Shown here in pieces: positions 8,743 through 17,192 of a stretch of DNA of 39,162 bases. A model generated the notes under the pieces. It had not been told where the DNA came from. It worked only from the letters and a program-made list of their open reading frames with translations, and ran no database searches. Numbering within the stretch: position 1 is the stretch's first letter; every line of letters starts with the position of its first letter. The stretch is from an uncultured Clostridia bacterium. Lineage in GTDB: Bacteria; Bacillota; Clostridia; Peptostreptococcales; Anaerovoracaceae. Both the position numbers and the translations under genes were made by a program. The stretch lies in contig CALXIZ010000010.1 of the NCBI GenBank assembly GCA_944388495.1, positions 1 to 39,162 of the forward strand. Direction: 5' to 3'.

Positions 8743-9282
8743 ATGGAAAAATATTTGATGAACCGCTTCTTTGAAGAAAAGATACTGCCGCATTATGACA
8801 GCGTTTATTATTATGTGCTGAAGACGCTGAAAAACAGAGAGGCTGCAGAGGACGTCGTACAGAGCGCGATAGAGAAGGCCTGGAAAAATCTGCGGAAGCT
8901 GAAGGATCCGGACAGAGCGAAGCAGTGGCTTTTTGCGATCGCGCGCAATGAACTGTATTCCGCGCTCAGAAGATACGGAACACTGAAAGAATATGAATTT
9001 ACAGAGGAGAGAATGACGGACTGCGGAAACGATCCCGGCGGAGATGTTCTGAAGCTAATGATGAAAAAACAGGAGGAAAGGAATATCATGGAGGCCGTGA
9101 AGAGGATTCCGGAAAAATACCGTGTCCTGATAGAGCTGAGATATTACTGGGATTACAGTCTGAAGGAGATTTCGAAAATCACGGGGATACGGTACAGTTC
9201 CGTCAGAGTCTATATCCGAAGAGCGCTGAAGGAGCTGCTTAAGAGTTATGAAGCTCTGGAACGGGAGAGAGGTGACCGGTAA
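8743..9282 (+). CDS. ECF-type RNA polymerase sigma factor
   Basis: About 179 residues. Sigma region 2: YDSVYYYVLKTLKNREAAEDVVQSA followed by AWKNLRKLKDPDRAKQWLFAIARNELYSALRR. Region 4: MEAVKRIPEKYRVLIELRYYWDYSLKEISKITG and RYSSVRVYIRRALKELL. It has the two-domain ECF form without region 3. The frame stays open upstream to 8584; I choose ATG 8743 because homology begins there, but ATG 8758 is equally possible and both have weak ribosome sites. No recognisable anti-sigma gene is adjacent, though the membrane protein gene at 9542 could fill that role or be a target. The upstream region has a direct repeat ATGTTAC at 8644 and 8655, on one helical turn. Confidence 0.88.
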   Translation: MEKYLMNRFFEEKILPHYDSVYYYVLKTLKNREAAEDVVQSAIEKAWKNLRKLKDPDRAKQWLFAIARNELYSALRRYGTLKEYEFTEERMTDCGNDPGGDVLKLMMKKQEERNIMEAVKRIPEKYRVLIELRYYWDYSLKEISKITGIRYSSVRVYIRRALKELLKSYEALERERGDR

Positions 9283-9387
9283 AAACAGATAATGAAAAAT
9301 ACAGTGCAGAATATGATACGAAATGCATGCTGATTTGTCTTTGTTCAATCTAATGCAAAAATAATGTTTCACTCTGTATAAAAAAAG

Positions 9388-9415
9388 TGTAACATTTATA
9401 TGTTGTCTGCGTCTT
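9388..9415 (+). promoter_or_regulatory. Candidate ECF-type promoter upstream of the 9542 gene
   Basis: TGTAAC (9388-9393), a 16-nt spacer and CGTCTT (9410-9415) resemble ECF promoters of the TGAAAC-N16/17-CGTC class. It lies between the ECF sigma gene and the membrane-protein gene, suggesting that the sigma factor controls that neighbour. Pattern match only. Confidence 0.4.
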
Positions 9416-9541
9416 ATTTTTGATGAGGATTTCGCCGCAGACCGTTCAGGGGATGACATATACATGGTGCCGCCCGCCTGTCCTGTGCTTCGGAGGAAGC
9501 CGGATCTGCGGGGGCATCACGTACAACGGGGGAGAAGAGCT

Positions 9542-10285
9542 ATGAAGAAGACGGATCTGTGCAGAGCATTTCTCGCAGCGCCGGCAGTATGGATGACCGC
9601 TTATCTGGTTTCACTGCCGGTCTATTATTTCGCGCTGATCTGGTGCGGAGGCAGATATGCTTTTTATATCGAAAACAGTTATATCGCCGCATTTGCGGCC
9701 GCGGGATTTTTCGGATTCCGGCCGCTGAGCAAAATCATACGGGACGACGGAGACGGGGATGTCTGCATTCTGAGTTCCATGATTCTGGTGATCATCATAC
9801 TCGCCGTCTTTCGCGGAAAGGCTCTTTACGGCACGGCTCTGGCGGAGGTTCTTTATCCGGACGGCCTGATCTACCGGTCGGGCCTGTCTTTTTCCGGCGG
9901 TCTGACGGCGGAAAATCTGAAGGATCTGATGAAGTTTTCTTCAATTTATATCTGTACGTATGCATCTGCTTTCTGCATGGCTTTTGCGATGTTCGGAAGA
10001 GCAAAGTGGGACGAATACATGCCCGTTTTTGCGGCTGAAATCCGCAGACTTCTCGGACACGAAGAGATGGCGGCTGCGGACGGCTGTGCCGGAGAAGATA
10101 CGGCGGACAGTACCGGCGCTTCCGCGGAAAGCAGGAAAGAGAAAATCAGGGAGGAGCTCAGAAGAAAGCTTTATGCGGAGTTCGGAGATCTGCCGGAGGC
10201 GGAGGATATGATAAAAGCGGAAGCCGGGAAGAGAAAACAGAGAGAAAATTTCCGCGACAGAGACAGAACGAGAAAAACAGGATGA
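9542..10285 (+). CDS. Unrecognised membrane protein with charged C-terminal tail
   Basis: 247 residues; I do not recognise the family. It has about four hydrophobic segments (near residues 11-33, 42-58, 77-95 and 136-158), an extracellular or loop region containing YPDGLIYRSGLSFSGG, and from about residue 170 a long charged tail rich in Glu, Lys and Arg that looks helical (REELRRKLYAEFGDLPEAED). ATG 9542 has GGGGGAG at 9528-9534, 7 nt upstream; the longer frame from 9464 lacks a good site. It follows an ECF sigma gene and a candidate ECF promoter, so it may be a sigma-factor target or a membrane regulator, but no anti-sigma signature (HCC/ZAS motif) is visible. Confidence 0.7.
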   Translation: MKKTDLCRAFLAAPAVWMTAYLVSLPVYYFALIWCGGRYAFYIENSYIAAFAAAGFFGFRPLSKIIRDDGDGDVCILSSMILVIIILAVFRGKALYGTALAEVLYPDGLIYRSGLSFSGGLTAENLKDLMKFSSIYICTYASAFCMAFAMFGRAKWDEYMPVFAAEIRRLLGHEEMAAADGCAGEDTADSTGASAESRKEKIREELRRKLYAEFGDLPEAEDMIKAEAGKRKQRENFRDRDRTRKTG

Positions 10286-10408
10286 GGTCCGGAGCCTGGC
10301 GGTGAGGCAGGAAAGCGGAAAGCGGAAAATCCTGTTTCCGGAGACGGTCCGTCATCTGAGCAGGCAGGAGAAAGAATCGGATCTGCAGAAGGGGTAAGGG
10401 ATAAAAAA

Positions 10409-10503
10409 GGCGCCGGGCGTCCGGGCCGATATGTTTTCTGTACGGCAGCCGTGAAAAAACGGGACGTAAGAAAAGAAGCATAATCGGAGGACGCGCCGGC
10501 GCC
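10409..10503. repeat. GC-rich inverted repeat between convergent genes
   Basis: GGCGCCGGGCGTCC (10409-10422) pairs with GGACGCGCCGGCGCC (10489-10503), with one bulge. A-rich sequence lies on the left and GGTTTT on the right. It could end transcription of both the 9542 gene and copA; the long (about 66-nt) loop makes it atypical. Confidence 0.5.
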
Positions 10504-10512
10504 GGCCGGTTT

Positions 10513-10740
10513 TCAGTGTCTGATGCCGATGACTTTGTAGCCGCTGTCTTCGACCGCTCTGGTAAGTGTTTCGTCGGAAATGTCGCCGGACAGTTTCAGG
10601 CCGGCTTTCTTTTTTGTGTAATCCACTTCCGCATCCACGCCGTCGATCGCGTTGAGCGCTTCTGAGACGTGTCTTTCGCAGTTGTGGCACATCATACCTT
10701 CGATTTCCATAACGGCATCATATTTTTTCTTTCCAAACAT
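10513..10740 (-). CDS. Possible internally initiated CopZ-like copper chaperone within copA
   Basis: Inside copA, AGGAGGAGG (10757-10749) lies 8 nt before an in-frame ATG (10740). That ATG begins MFGKKKYDAVMEIEGMMCHNC, which looks like a natural chaperone N-terminus. The 75-residue product would be a complete HMA fold with the CxxC copper site, the size of free CopZ. E. coli copA is known to make a free chaperone from its own coding region by frameshifting; here the means would be internal initiation. It may also be the trace of a recent copA-copZ fusion in which the copZ ribosome site was kept. Translation is not proven. Confidence 0.55.
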   Translation of the reverse strand: MFGKKKYDAVMEIEGMMCHNCERHVSEALNAIDGVDAEVDYTKKKAGLKLSGDISDETLTRAVEDSGYKVIGIRH

Positions 10741-13131
10741 ATCAAAATCCTCCTCCTGATCGTGTCTGTCTGAAGTGATATTTTCTGCAGGAAGCGGTTC
10801 GCTTCCTGTTTTCTGTGAAGCTTCTGTTTTTTCGGCGTCAAAGCGGTTCGGCCTGAAAAGTTTCAGTCTGAGCGCGTTGCAGACGACACATACGCTGCTC
10901 AGGCTCATGGCCGCCGCGCCGAACATCGGACTGAGTCTGAGCGCAAAGGCGGGGTAAAGAACGCCTGCGGCCAGCGGGATACCGATGATGTTATAGAAAA
11001 AGGCCCAGAACAGGTTCTCGCGGATATTCCGGATAACAGCTCTGCTCAGCTGGACTGCCGTTACGGCATCCAGCAGATCGCTTTTCATGAGAACGATATC
11101 GGCGCTTTCGATAGCGACGTCTGTCCCGGCGCCGATCGCGATCCCGACGTCGGCTCTGGCCAGTGCAGGCGCATCGTTGATCCCGTCGCCGATCATGGCG
11201 ACTCTGTGACCCGCGGCCTGGATTTCGGCTACCTTCTTTTCCTTTTCCTCCGGAAGAACCTGCGCGATGACACGGCGGATTCCCACACGTTTCTGAATCG
11301 CCGCCGCGGTCCGCTCATTGTCTCCGGTGAGCATGATGACATCGATATTCATTCTGTGGAAGAGCTCGACCGCTTTTCTGCTGCTCTCTTTTTCCACATC
11401 GGCGACTGCGATGATGCCGATCAGGCGGTTTTCCTCGGCGAAGAGGAGAGGTGTCTTTCCCTCATCTGCGAGCCGGCCGAGTTCTGATGCGGCGGAAGCT
11501 GCAAAGATGCCGTTTTCCTCCATAAATGCCGCATTTCCGGCAAAACAGGTGCTTTCTCCGAGGACGGCTGTCACGCCGCGTCCGCTGACGGCGCGGAAGT
11601 CTTTCAGCGGCTGTGCCGGGATCTGATGCGCCTCTCCGTAACGGACGATCGCTTCCGCAAGAGGATGTTCACTCGGCTTTTCCATACTGAAGGCGATGAC
11701 CGCCAGCTCTGTTTCGGAAAAACCGTCCAGAGCGATGACGTCCGTGACGACAGGCCTGCCCTCGGTGATAGTTCCTGTCTTGTCGAGGATGACAGTATCG
11801 ATTTCATGAGCGGTCTCCAGAGCCTCGCCCGATTTGATGAGAATGCCGTTTTCCGCGCCCTTTCCGGTGCCTACCATGATGGCTACCGGCGTAGCCAGAC
11901 CGAGCGCGCACGGACAGGAGATGACGAGCACCGCGATGCCTGTGGACAGAGCAAATTCAAACGAGGCGCCTGCGATGAGCCAGATTATGAAGGCCGCTGC
12001 AGCGATGCTCATGACGGCGGGTACAAAGATACCGGCGATCCGGTCGGCCATCTTTGCGATCGGAGCCTTGGAAGAGGAGGCTTCTTCGACGAGCCGGATG
12101 ATCTGACTGAGTGTGGTGTTTTCACCGACACGCACGGCACGCCCCTTCAGAAAGCCGCTTCGGTTGATCGTAGCGGCGATCAGACGGTCTCCCTCCTTTT
12201 TTTCCACCGGGATACTCTCTCCCGTGATGGCGGACTCGTCGACGCCGGAGCTTCCTTCTACGACGATTCCGTCTGCAGGAATGCTGCTGCCGGGTCTGAC
12301 GAGGAAAATATCGCCTTCACGGATCTCTTCGACGGGAATTTCCACCTCTCTGCCTTCCCGTTCGACGATAGCTGCAGAAGGCGCCAGATCCATGAGCTTT
12401 TCGATGGCTTCGCCCGTCTTTCCCTTGGATTTTGCTTCGAGAAATTTTCCGAGCGTGATAAGCGTCAGGATTGTGGCGGCAGATTCGAAGTAGATGTCCA
12501 TGCTGTAACGCGCCACGAGAGCGCTGTCATCGTGTCCGAGACCGTAGCTGAGACGGAAAATGACGAAAATTCCGTAGACGATGGCGGCTGAAGCGCCGAC
12601 CGCGATGAGGCTGTCCATGTTCGGACTTCTGTGAGCCAGCGTTCTGAATCCCGTCTGAAAATAGGCTCTGTTGAGAATCACGATGGGAAGCAGCAGCAGA
12701 AACTGAGAGAAAGCGAACGTGACGGCATTGTCGTTTCCGTAAAAGTAATCTGTCATGAAGCCGGGAATCGGCATGCCGAACCAGTCGTGGAACATGTGCC
12801 CCATGGAGATAAACATGAGCGGTATCCAGAAGCACAGGGAGACGCAGAAGCGGATTTTCAGATTCCGTATTTGTTCTTCATGCGGATTGACACCGGCTGT
12901 CTTTGACGCCGTTTCCGCTCCTTTTACGGAGGCGCCGTATCCGGCGCGGACGACCGTGCGGATGATATCCTCCTCGCTGGTTTTTTCTTCATCATAGGAC
13001 AGGCGCATGCTGTTTGTGAGCAGATTGACACTGACGTCCTGTGTGCCTTCCATTCCGGAGACACATTTTTCAACTCTGGAAGAGCAGGCGGAACAGGTCA
13101 TGCCGGTAATGACAAAATTCTGTGTTTTCAT
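10513..13131 (-). CDS. copA: Copper-exporting P1B-type ATPase with an extra C-terminal CopZ-like domain
   Basis: 872 residues. Order: N-terminal HMA domain with GMTCSACSSRVEKC; membrane helices; actuator with GESIPVEK; CPCALGLATP Cu-binding membrane motif; DKTGTITEG phosphorylation site; SEHPLAEAI (HP motif); GDGINDAPALARADVGIAIG hinge; final helices with NALRLK and MSLSS typical of Cu(I) pumps. It moves Cu(I) out of the cytoplasm using ATP. Unusually a second HMA domain (GMMCHNCERHV, about residue 812) follows the last helices after a polar linker; most CopA proteins carry such domains only at the N-terminus. It follows csoR by 17 bp and shares its copper-controlled promoter. A separate internal start for the last 75 residues is listed below. 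Confidence 0.96.
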   Translation of the reverse strand: MKTQNFVITGMTCSACSSRVEKCVSGMEGTQDVSVNLLTNSMRLSYDEEKTSEEDIIRTVVRAGYGASVKGAETASKTAGVNPHEEQIRNLKIRFCVSLCFWIPLMFISMGHMFHDWFGMPIPGFMTDYFYGNDNAVTFAFSQFLLLLPIVILNRAYFQTGFRTLAHRSPNMDSLIAVGASAAIVYGIFVIFRLSYGLGHDDSALVARYSMDIYFESAATILTLITLGKFLEAKSKGKTGEAIEKLMDLAPSAAIVEREGREVEIPVEEIREGDIFLVRPGSSIPADGIVVEGSSGVDESAITGESIPVEKKEGDRLIAATINRSGFLKGRAVRVGENTTLSQIIRLVEEASSSKAPIAKMADRIAGIFVPAVMSIAAAAFIIWLIAGASFEFALSTGIAVLVISCPCALGLATPVAIMVGTGKGAENGILIKSGEALETAHEIDTVILDKTGTITEGRPVVTDVIALDGFSETELAVIAFSMEKPSEHPLAEAIVRYGEAHQIPAQPLKDFRAVSGRGVTAVLGESTCFAGNAAFMEENGIFAASAASELGRLADEGKTPLLFAEENRLIGIIAVADVEKESSRKAVELFHRMNIDVIMLTGDNERTAAAIQKRVGIRRVIAQVLPEEKEKKVAEIQAAGHRVAMIGDGINDAPALARADVGIAIGAGTDVAIESADIVLMKSDLLDAVTAVQLSRAVIRNIRENLFWAFFYNIIGIPLAAGVLYPAFALRLSPMFGAAAMSLSSVCVVCNALRLKLFRPNRFDAEKTEASQKTGSEPLPAENITSDRHDQEEDFDMFGKKKYDAVMEIEGMMCHNCERHVSEALNAIDGVDAEVDYTKKKAGLKLSGDISDETLTRAVEDSGYKVIGIRH

Positions 13132-13148
13132 CGTCTCGTATCCTCCGG

Positions 13149-13412
13149 TTATTTCAGAAGTTTTTCCATGACATGGGTGAGTTCTGCGATTCGTTCCTCG
13201 CGGTTGGACTCATCCGTCTCTTTGAGAATACAGCTGTTCATGTGAGCCAGGAGTATCTCGCGGTTGACTTTTGTCAGAATGGCCTGAGCGGCCATGATCT
13301 GTGTGGATATATCGATACAGTAGCGGTCCTGTTCTACCATGCGCAGGATTCCGTCGAGCTGTCCGCGTGCTGTCTTCAGAAGTTTTTCGATCTTTGCTCG
13401 GTCGGCTTTCAC
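13149..13412 (-). CDS. csoR: CsoR-family Cu(I)-sensing repressor
   Basis: 87 residues of the all-helical CsoR/RcnR (DUF156) family, with RGQLDGILRMVEQDRYCIDI, QIMAAQAIL and LLAHMNSC. Cys32, His57 and Cys61 have the same spacing (25 and 4) as the Cu(I) ligands of characterised CsoR proteins, so copper is the likely signal. It starts with GTG at 13412; GAGGAGGGG precedes it by about 8 nt. It is the first gene of a two-gene operon with copA. Cu(I) binding releases it from the operator at 13455-13471, giving autoregulation and copper-induced export. Confidence 0.93.
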   Translation of the reverse strand: MKADRAKIEKLLKTARGQLDGILRMVEQDRYCIDISTQIMAAQAILTKVNREILLAHMNSCILKETDESNREERIAELTHVMEKLLK

Positions 13413-13454
13413 TGTAGGATCCCCTCCTCCTCTTTCCGCAGATTTTTAAATACG

Positions 13455-13510
13455 ACACCCCCGTGGGGTATATCTGACTTTAAAATACATCCGGGAACAG
13501 AAAATGTCAA
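13455..13510 (-). promoter_or_regulatory. csoR-copA promoter with CsoR operator
   Basis: On the minus strand: -35 TTGACA (13510-13505), 17-nt spacer, -10 TATTTT (13487-13482), then ATACCCCACGGGGGTGT (13471-13455) over the start site. The operator has the G-tract/C-tract inverted repeat typical of Cu-sensing CsoR sites. Confidence 0.85.
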
Positions 13511-13559
13511 GAGGAGGAAGCGATGAAATCTGAAATATTTTCCTTCGGGAATTCCCAAA

Positions 13560-13718
13560 CAAAATTAATAAATAATTCCGAAGTTTCTGTATCATATGAG
13601 GATATAACGTGCTATTATGTTTACGGTTGAAATTTCAACCGCGGCGATGTATGCCGCTTTGAAAAAAGCGACGGAGTCCGGATATTTTCATACGGCACCG
13701 GAAGGAATGCCGGAAAGG
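13560..13718. promoter_or_regulatory. Structured intergenic region with a perfect 16-bp palindrome
   Basis: GGTTGAAATTTCAACC (13625-13640) is a perfect palindrome, followed by GCGGC-GATGTAT-GCCGC and CGC-TTTGAAAAAA-GCG hairpins. A 75-codon frame crosses the area (13617-13844), but it runs into the dispersed repeat and has no family resemblance, so I treat the region as non-coding. It could be an operator or a leader for the 13953 gene. Confidence 0.4.
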
Positions 13719-13815
13719 ATTCGGTTTCTTTTTATTATACAGGGAATATCGGCGAACCGGTATTTCCGGAATGACGGCAGAACGGAAATCTCTGATTTCG
13801 TTATCTGCTCTTTTG
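13719..13815 (+). repeat. Intergenic repeat, copy B
   Basis: Counterpart of the element at 4232-4400. Shared blocks: TTATACAGGGAAT, GGTATTTCCGGAATGACGGCA and GAAATCTC, followed by TTCGT and TCTGC. The middle, GGAATATCGG-CGAA-CCGGTATTTCC, is an inverted repeat that would form a hairpin with a CGAA loop. Copy B lacks about 36 bp present in copy A. Each copy lies upstream of a membrane or surface gene. Confidence 0.55.
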
Positions 13816-13952
13816 CTATATACGTTAATATTTTATACGGCTGATACATAAAATATGTCGTGTCCGGAGAGCGGAAGAAAAGAAGCCTCCTTTCTCCGGA
13901 ACGGAAAAGATAAAGAAGGCACGGAACGAAAAAAGGGGTATGATTTCAGGCA

Positions 13953-14753
13953 ATGAAGACAAAGAAAAAATCGATTGCAGGGTTCGCGATACTGATATAT
14001 TTTCTCATCGCGATACTGGTTATAGTGATTCTGAAATTTCCGACCGCGGACCGGATCACGGACGATTCCGGCGATGTGGCTGAGGTAAAGCAGGGCACGG
14101 AGCTTTTAAGCCGATATGAATCGCAGGACACGGCAGCGGTGGAAAAAGAAGTGCGGTCTGTACGGGCCGCCGTCGCGCAGAGAGCGGCTCTGGCCGCCAG
14201 CGCGCGCGGAGAATCGGCAGGCGAGGCGGATCTTTCGACCGCCTTCGCCGAGGCTGTCGTGATGGGAGACTCGCAGGCGGAAGCGTTTGAAGCATATCAG
14301 GTGCTGCCTTCACAGAGTGTAGCGGCTACGATCGGGCGCAGTATCGTTACGGCGGACGAAGATTATCAGGAAACCGTGGGGCGGAATCCGCGCCAGGTAT
14401 TTATAACCTACGGAATGAACGACTGTCTGATCTACAACGGCGATGTACAGAAATTCATCGATGCCTACAGCGATCTCATCAGCCGGCTGCAGACAGACAT
14501 TCCGGGAGTACAGGTCTGTATCTGTTCCATCATCGTGCCGAGCGATGCGGCCGTGGCCAAGAAGCCGGCGCTGGCCGGAGTGACGGCCTATAACGTGGCG
14601 CTTCAGCAGCTGGCGGTTCAGAAGGGACTCGTATATGTGGACGCTTCTTCTCTGATCAGGCCGGAGCTTTACGCACCGGACGGACTGCACATGTCCAAGA
14701 GCTTTTATCAGTCATGGGCTTATTATATGGCATCGTGCGCCGGTCTCATCTGA
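13953..14753 (+). CDS. Membrane-anchored SGNH/GDSL hydrolase-like protein
   Basis: 266 residues: one N-terminal membrane segment (about 9-28), an Ala/Glu-rich stalk (about 35-95), then an SGNH domain. Motifs: VVMGDSQAEAF with Ser107, ITYGMNDC (block III Asn), and DGLHMS with Asp243/His246. The domain should be outside the cell. It is the first of four consecutive plus-strand genes (SGNH, DUF4358, MBOAT, DHHW) that look like one envelope-modification unit. It could be an O-acetyl transferase or esterase acting on the same polymer as the MBOAT system. The ribosome site (AGGGG) is rather far from the ATG. Confidence 0.82.
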   Translation: MKTKKKSIAGFAILIYFLIAILVIVILKFPTADRITDDSGDVAEVKQGTELLSRYESQDTAAVEKEVRSVRAAVAQRAALAASARGESAGEADLSTAFAEAVVMGDSQAEAFEAYQVLPSQSVAATIGRSIVTADEDYQETVGRNPRQVFITYGMNDCLIYNGDVQKFIDAYSDLISRLQTDIPGVQVCICSIIVPSDAAVAKKPALAGVTAYNVALQQLAVQKGLVYVDASSLIRPELYAPDGLHMSKSFYQSWAYYMASCAGLI

Positions 14754-14884
14754 GTTCCGGAAGCCGGAAGAAAAGACGGATACGGCCGTCCGGAGGCTGA
14801 AGGACAGAATACATAAAGAGCGGACATGCCGGGGTGTACGGAGGTCCGTATGAGAAGGGAGCGATGAAAAAAAGGGGTGACGGG

Positions 14885-15550
14885 ATGAAGGACGGGATAA
14901 AAAAAATCAGAGACAGGATATATGCATTTACGGACATTATGAAGACAGATATTTTATTTCGCTACAATTTTATCAAAGCGGTGCTGATCATATCGCTTAT
15001 CGTATTTGTCGTATTTCTGCTGGGAGGAAATACGGGAAGCAGCCGCAGTGCGGAGGAGATCGCTGAAAGTGTGGTTCCTCATCTGATGCAGACGCAGCAG
15101 AGCGGTACGGAGGAAGCTCCTGACGGACAGGAGCAGGAGACCGCAGGCGCCGCAGAAGGCGGACAGGACGGGCAGACAGAAGAAGACGCTGAAAACGGCG
15201 GAGATACCGGAGTATTTGACGGAATGGGACAGGCTACCGCGCTGGACTTCAAGCGGATCTTCGGACTCAATGCGGAGGATTACGAGGGCGTCGAATATTT
15301 CAAGCCGATTTCTCAGATGGATGTGGAAGAGCTTCTGATCGTCAGGCTCGCTTCGGATGACCAGGCGGAAGCGCTGGAAGAGGCCGTGGAGGAGCGGGTC
15401 GACAGCCAGAAGACGAGCTTTGACGGATACGGCGCGGCACAGTGCGCTCTGCTGGAAAAAGCGATCGTAAAGACACGGGGGAATTTCCTGTTTTACTGCG
15501 TTTCACCGGATGCAGAGCAGTATTATCAGGCTTTTCTCGACGCCATGTGA
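14885..15550 (+). CDS. DUF4358-type membrane-anchored protein
   Basis: About 221 residues. Basic N-terminus, one membrane segment (about residues 30-48), a Glu/Gly/Gln-rich disordered stalk to about residue 118, then a compact C-terminal domain with ALDFKRIFGLNAEDYEGVEY, DVEELLIVRL and GNFLFYCVSPDAEQYYQAF. This matches my recollection of DUF4358 proteins that accompany MBOAT/DHHW genes in Lachnospiraceae. The domain has no assigned reaction; by context it is an accessory factor in surface acylation. ATG 14885 is chosen because AGGGG lies 7 nt upstream; ATG 14864 has its purine site only 2 nt away. Confidence 0.75.
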   Translation: MKDGIKKIRDRIYAFTDIMKTDILFRYNFIKAVLIISLIVFVVFLLGGNTGSSRSAEEIAESVVPHLMQTQQSGTEEAPDGQEQETAGAAEGGQDGQTEEDAENGGDTGVFDGMGQATALDFKRIFGLNAEDYEGVEYFKPISQMDVEELLIVRLASDDQAEALEEAVEERVDSQKTSFDGYGAAQCALLEKAIVKTRGNFLFYCVSPDAEQYYQAFLDAM

Positions 15551-15696
15551 CGGAGCGCCGGCACGGCTGAGAGAACGGCGCCGTGTGCGGCCTGACGCTG
15601 TTCTGAGGTTCTGATTCTGAAATCCGGAAAAAGACAGAACCCGAGACAGAAATTCATGAATAAAATTGTGACAGGATATACAGGAGACAGACAGGA

Positions 15697-17103
15697 ATGG
15701 TTTTCAGCAGTATTATTTTTATCTTCGCTTTTTTACCGATAACACTGCTGCTTTATTACATCGCACCGGAGATTCTGAAAAATCCGGTGCTGCTCATCTT
15801 CAGCCTTATCTTTTATGCCTGGGGAGAGCCTGTTTACGTAGTGCTGATGATTTTCAGCATCATTTTCAACTACGTGATGGGGCTCGATATTCAGGAACGG
15901 CTGAAAATAGGAAAGCAGACAGCGAAGCGCAGCCTGATATTCACGATTGTCGTGGATATCGGTCTGCTGGGATTCTTTAAATATTACGGATTTGTATCGT
16001 CCAATCTGAATGCGGTACTGCCTTTCAGTCTGCCGGAGATCGATGTGACACTGCCGGTGGGAATTTCCTTCTATACCTTCCAGACGCTTTCCTATGTCAT
16101 AGATGTGTACAGGGGAGAGACGAAGGTACAGAAAAATATCATCGCCTTCGGAACGTATGTGACGATGTTCCCTCAGCTGATCGCAGGACCGATCGTACAG
16201 TACAAGGATATCGACGAGCAGCTGAGAAACCGTTCTCTTTCGGGAGATCAGATCGGTGAGGGAGCTGTTCAGTTTATCCGGGGCCTGACAAAAAAAGTTA
16301 TATTTGCCAATACGATCGGATCTGTATTTTCCACGCTGTCGGCTCAGAGTATCGATGAGATGTCCGTGCTTTCGGCCTGGATGATCTGCATCGCCTATAC
16401 GTTTCAGATTTACTTCGACTTTGGAGGATACAGCGATATGGCGCTGGGGCTGGGAAAAATGCTCGGCTTCCGTTTCCTTCCGAACTTCGATTATCCGTAT
16501 GTTTCGCTGAGCGCTACGGAATTCTGGCGAAGGTGGCATATTTCTCTGGGAACATGGTTCAGAGAATATGTCTACATACCGCTGGGCGGAAGCTACGTCA
16601 ATCCGGCCCGGCATATCAGGAATATGTTTGTCGTATGGCTCTGTACCGGCCTGTGGCACGGTGCGGACTGGAACTTCGTATTCTGGGGACTGTATTACGG
16701 CGTCATTCTGACGGTCGAGAAATACTTCCTCCTGAAATATCTGGAAAAGACACCGCGTATCGTTCAGCACGTATATGCACTGCTCATCGTCATGATCGGC
16801 TGGGTCTTTTTCTCCAGTCCGGATCTGGGAACGGCAGGCTCTCTGCTGGGCGTGATGTTCGGCTTCGGCGAGCATGCTCTGGCAGACAGCACGGGTCTGT
16901 ATTATCTGACGTCGAATCTGCTGCTCATCGGGGTGATGATTCTCGCTTCAGGTCCGATTCTGCACAGAGCGCTTGACAGATTCATCGTCCTCTTCCGGTA
17001 TCCGAAGGCGGCAGCGACAGTCTGCTATCTGGCGATGTTTCTGCTCTGTATCGCGTTTCTCGTCAACGAGACGTACAATCCGTTCCTGTATTTCAGATTT
17101 TAA
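15697..17103 (+). CDS. MBOAT family O-acyltransferase (AlgI-like)
   Basis: 468 residues, polytopic. Landmarks: DVTLPVGISFYTFQTLSYVIDVYRGE, MFPQLIAGPIVQYKDI, YFDFGGYSDMALGLGKMLGF, EFWRRWHISLGTWFREYVYIPLGGSYV and CTGLWHGADWNFVFWGLYYGV with catalytic His321. This is closer to AlgI/PatA-type O-acetyltransferase subunits than the MBOAT at 1480, which resembles DltB in its neighbours. It likely moves acetyl groups across the membrane for the DHHW and SGNH partners to place on a polysaccharide or wall polymer. AGGAG at 15682-15686 precedes the ATG by 10 nt. Confidence 0.93.
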   Translation: MVFSSIIFIFAFLPITLLLYYIAPEILKNPVLLIFSLIFYAWGEPVYVVLMIFSIIFNYVMGLDIQERLKIGKQTAKRSLIFTIVVDIGLLGFFKYYGFVSSNLNAVLPFSLPEIDVTLPVGISFYTFQTLSYVIDVYRGETKVQKNIIAFGTYVTMFPQLIAGPIVQYKDIDEQLRNRSLSGDQIGEGAVQFIRGLTKKVIFANTIGSVFSTLSAQSIDEMSVLSAWMICIAYTFQIYFDFGGYSDMALGLGKMLGFRFLPNFDYPYVSLSATEFWRRWHISLGTWFREYVYIPLGGSYVNPARHIRNMFVVWLCTGLWHGADWNFVFWGLYYGVILTVEKYFLLKYLEKTPRIVQHVYALLIVMIGWVFFSSPDLGTAGSLLGVMFGFGEHALADSTGLYYLTSNLLLIGVMILASGPILHRALDRFIVLFRYPKAAATVCYLAMFLLCIAFLVNETYNPFLYFRF

Positions 17104-17122
17104 CACAGCTGTTGAGGGAGAG

Positions 17123-17146
17123 CTCCGCCTGCCGCGGGCGGCGGAG
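17123..17146 (+). other. Intercistronic hairpin between MBOAT and DHHW genes
   Basis: CTCCGCC (17123-17129) pairs with GGCGGAG (17140-17146). There is no T-run, so it is more likely an RNA-stability or translation element than a terminator. Confidence 0.35.
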
Positions 17147-17192
17147 TCTGTCCTGAGGATAAGACAGATTAACAGATTAGAGGTAGCAAGTC

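Noticed and set aside
13617..13844. 75-codon open frame in the csoR to SGNH gap
   Set aside because: It crosses a palindrome and the dispersed repeat, has no ribosome site and no family resemblance.
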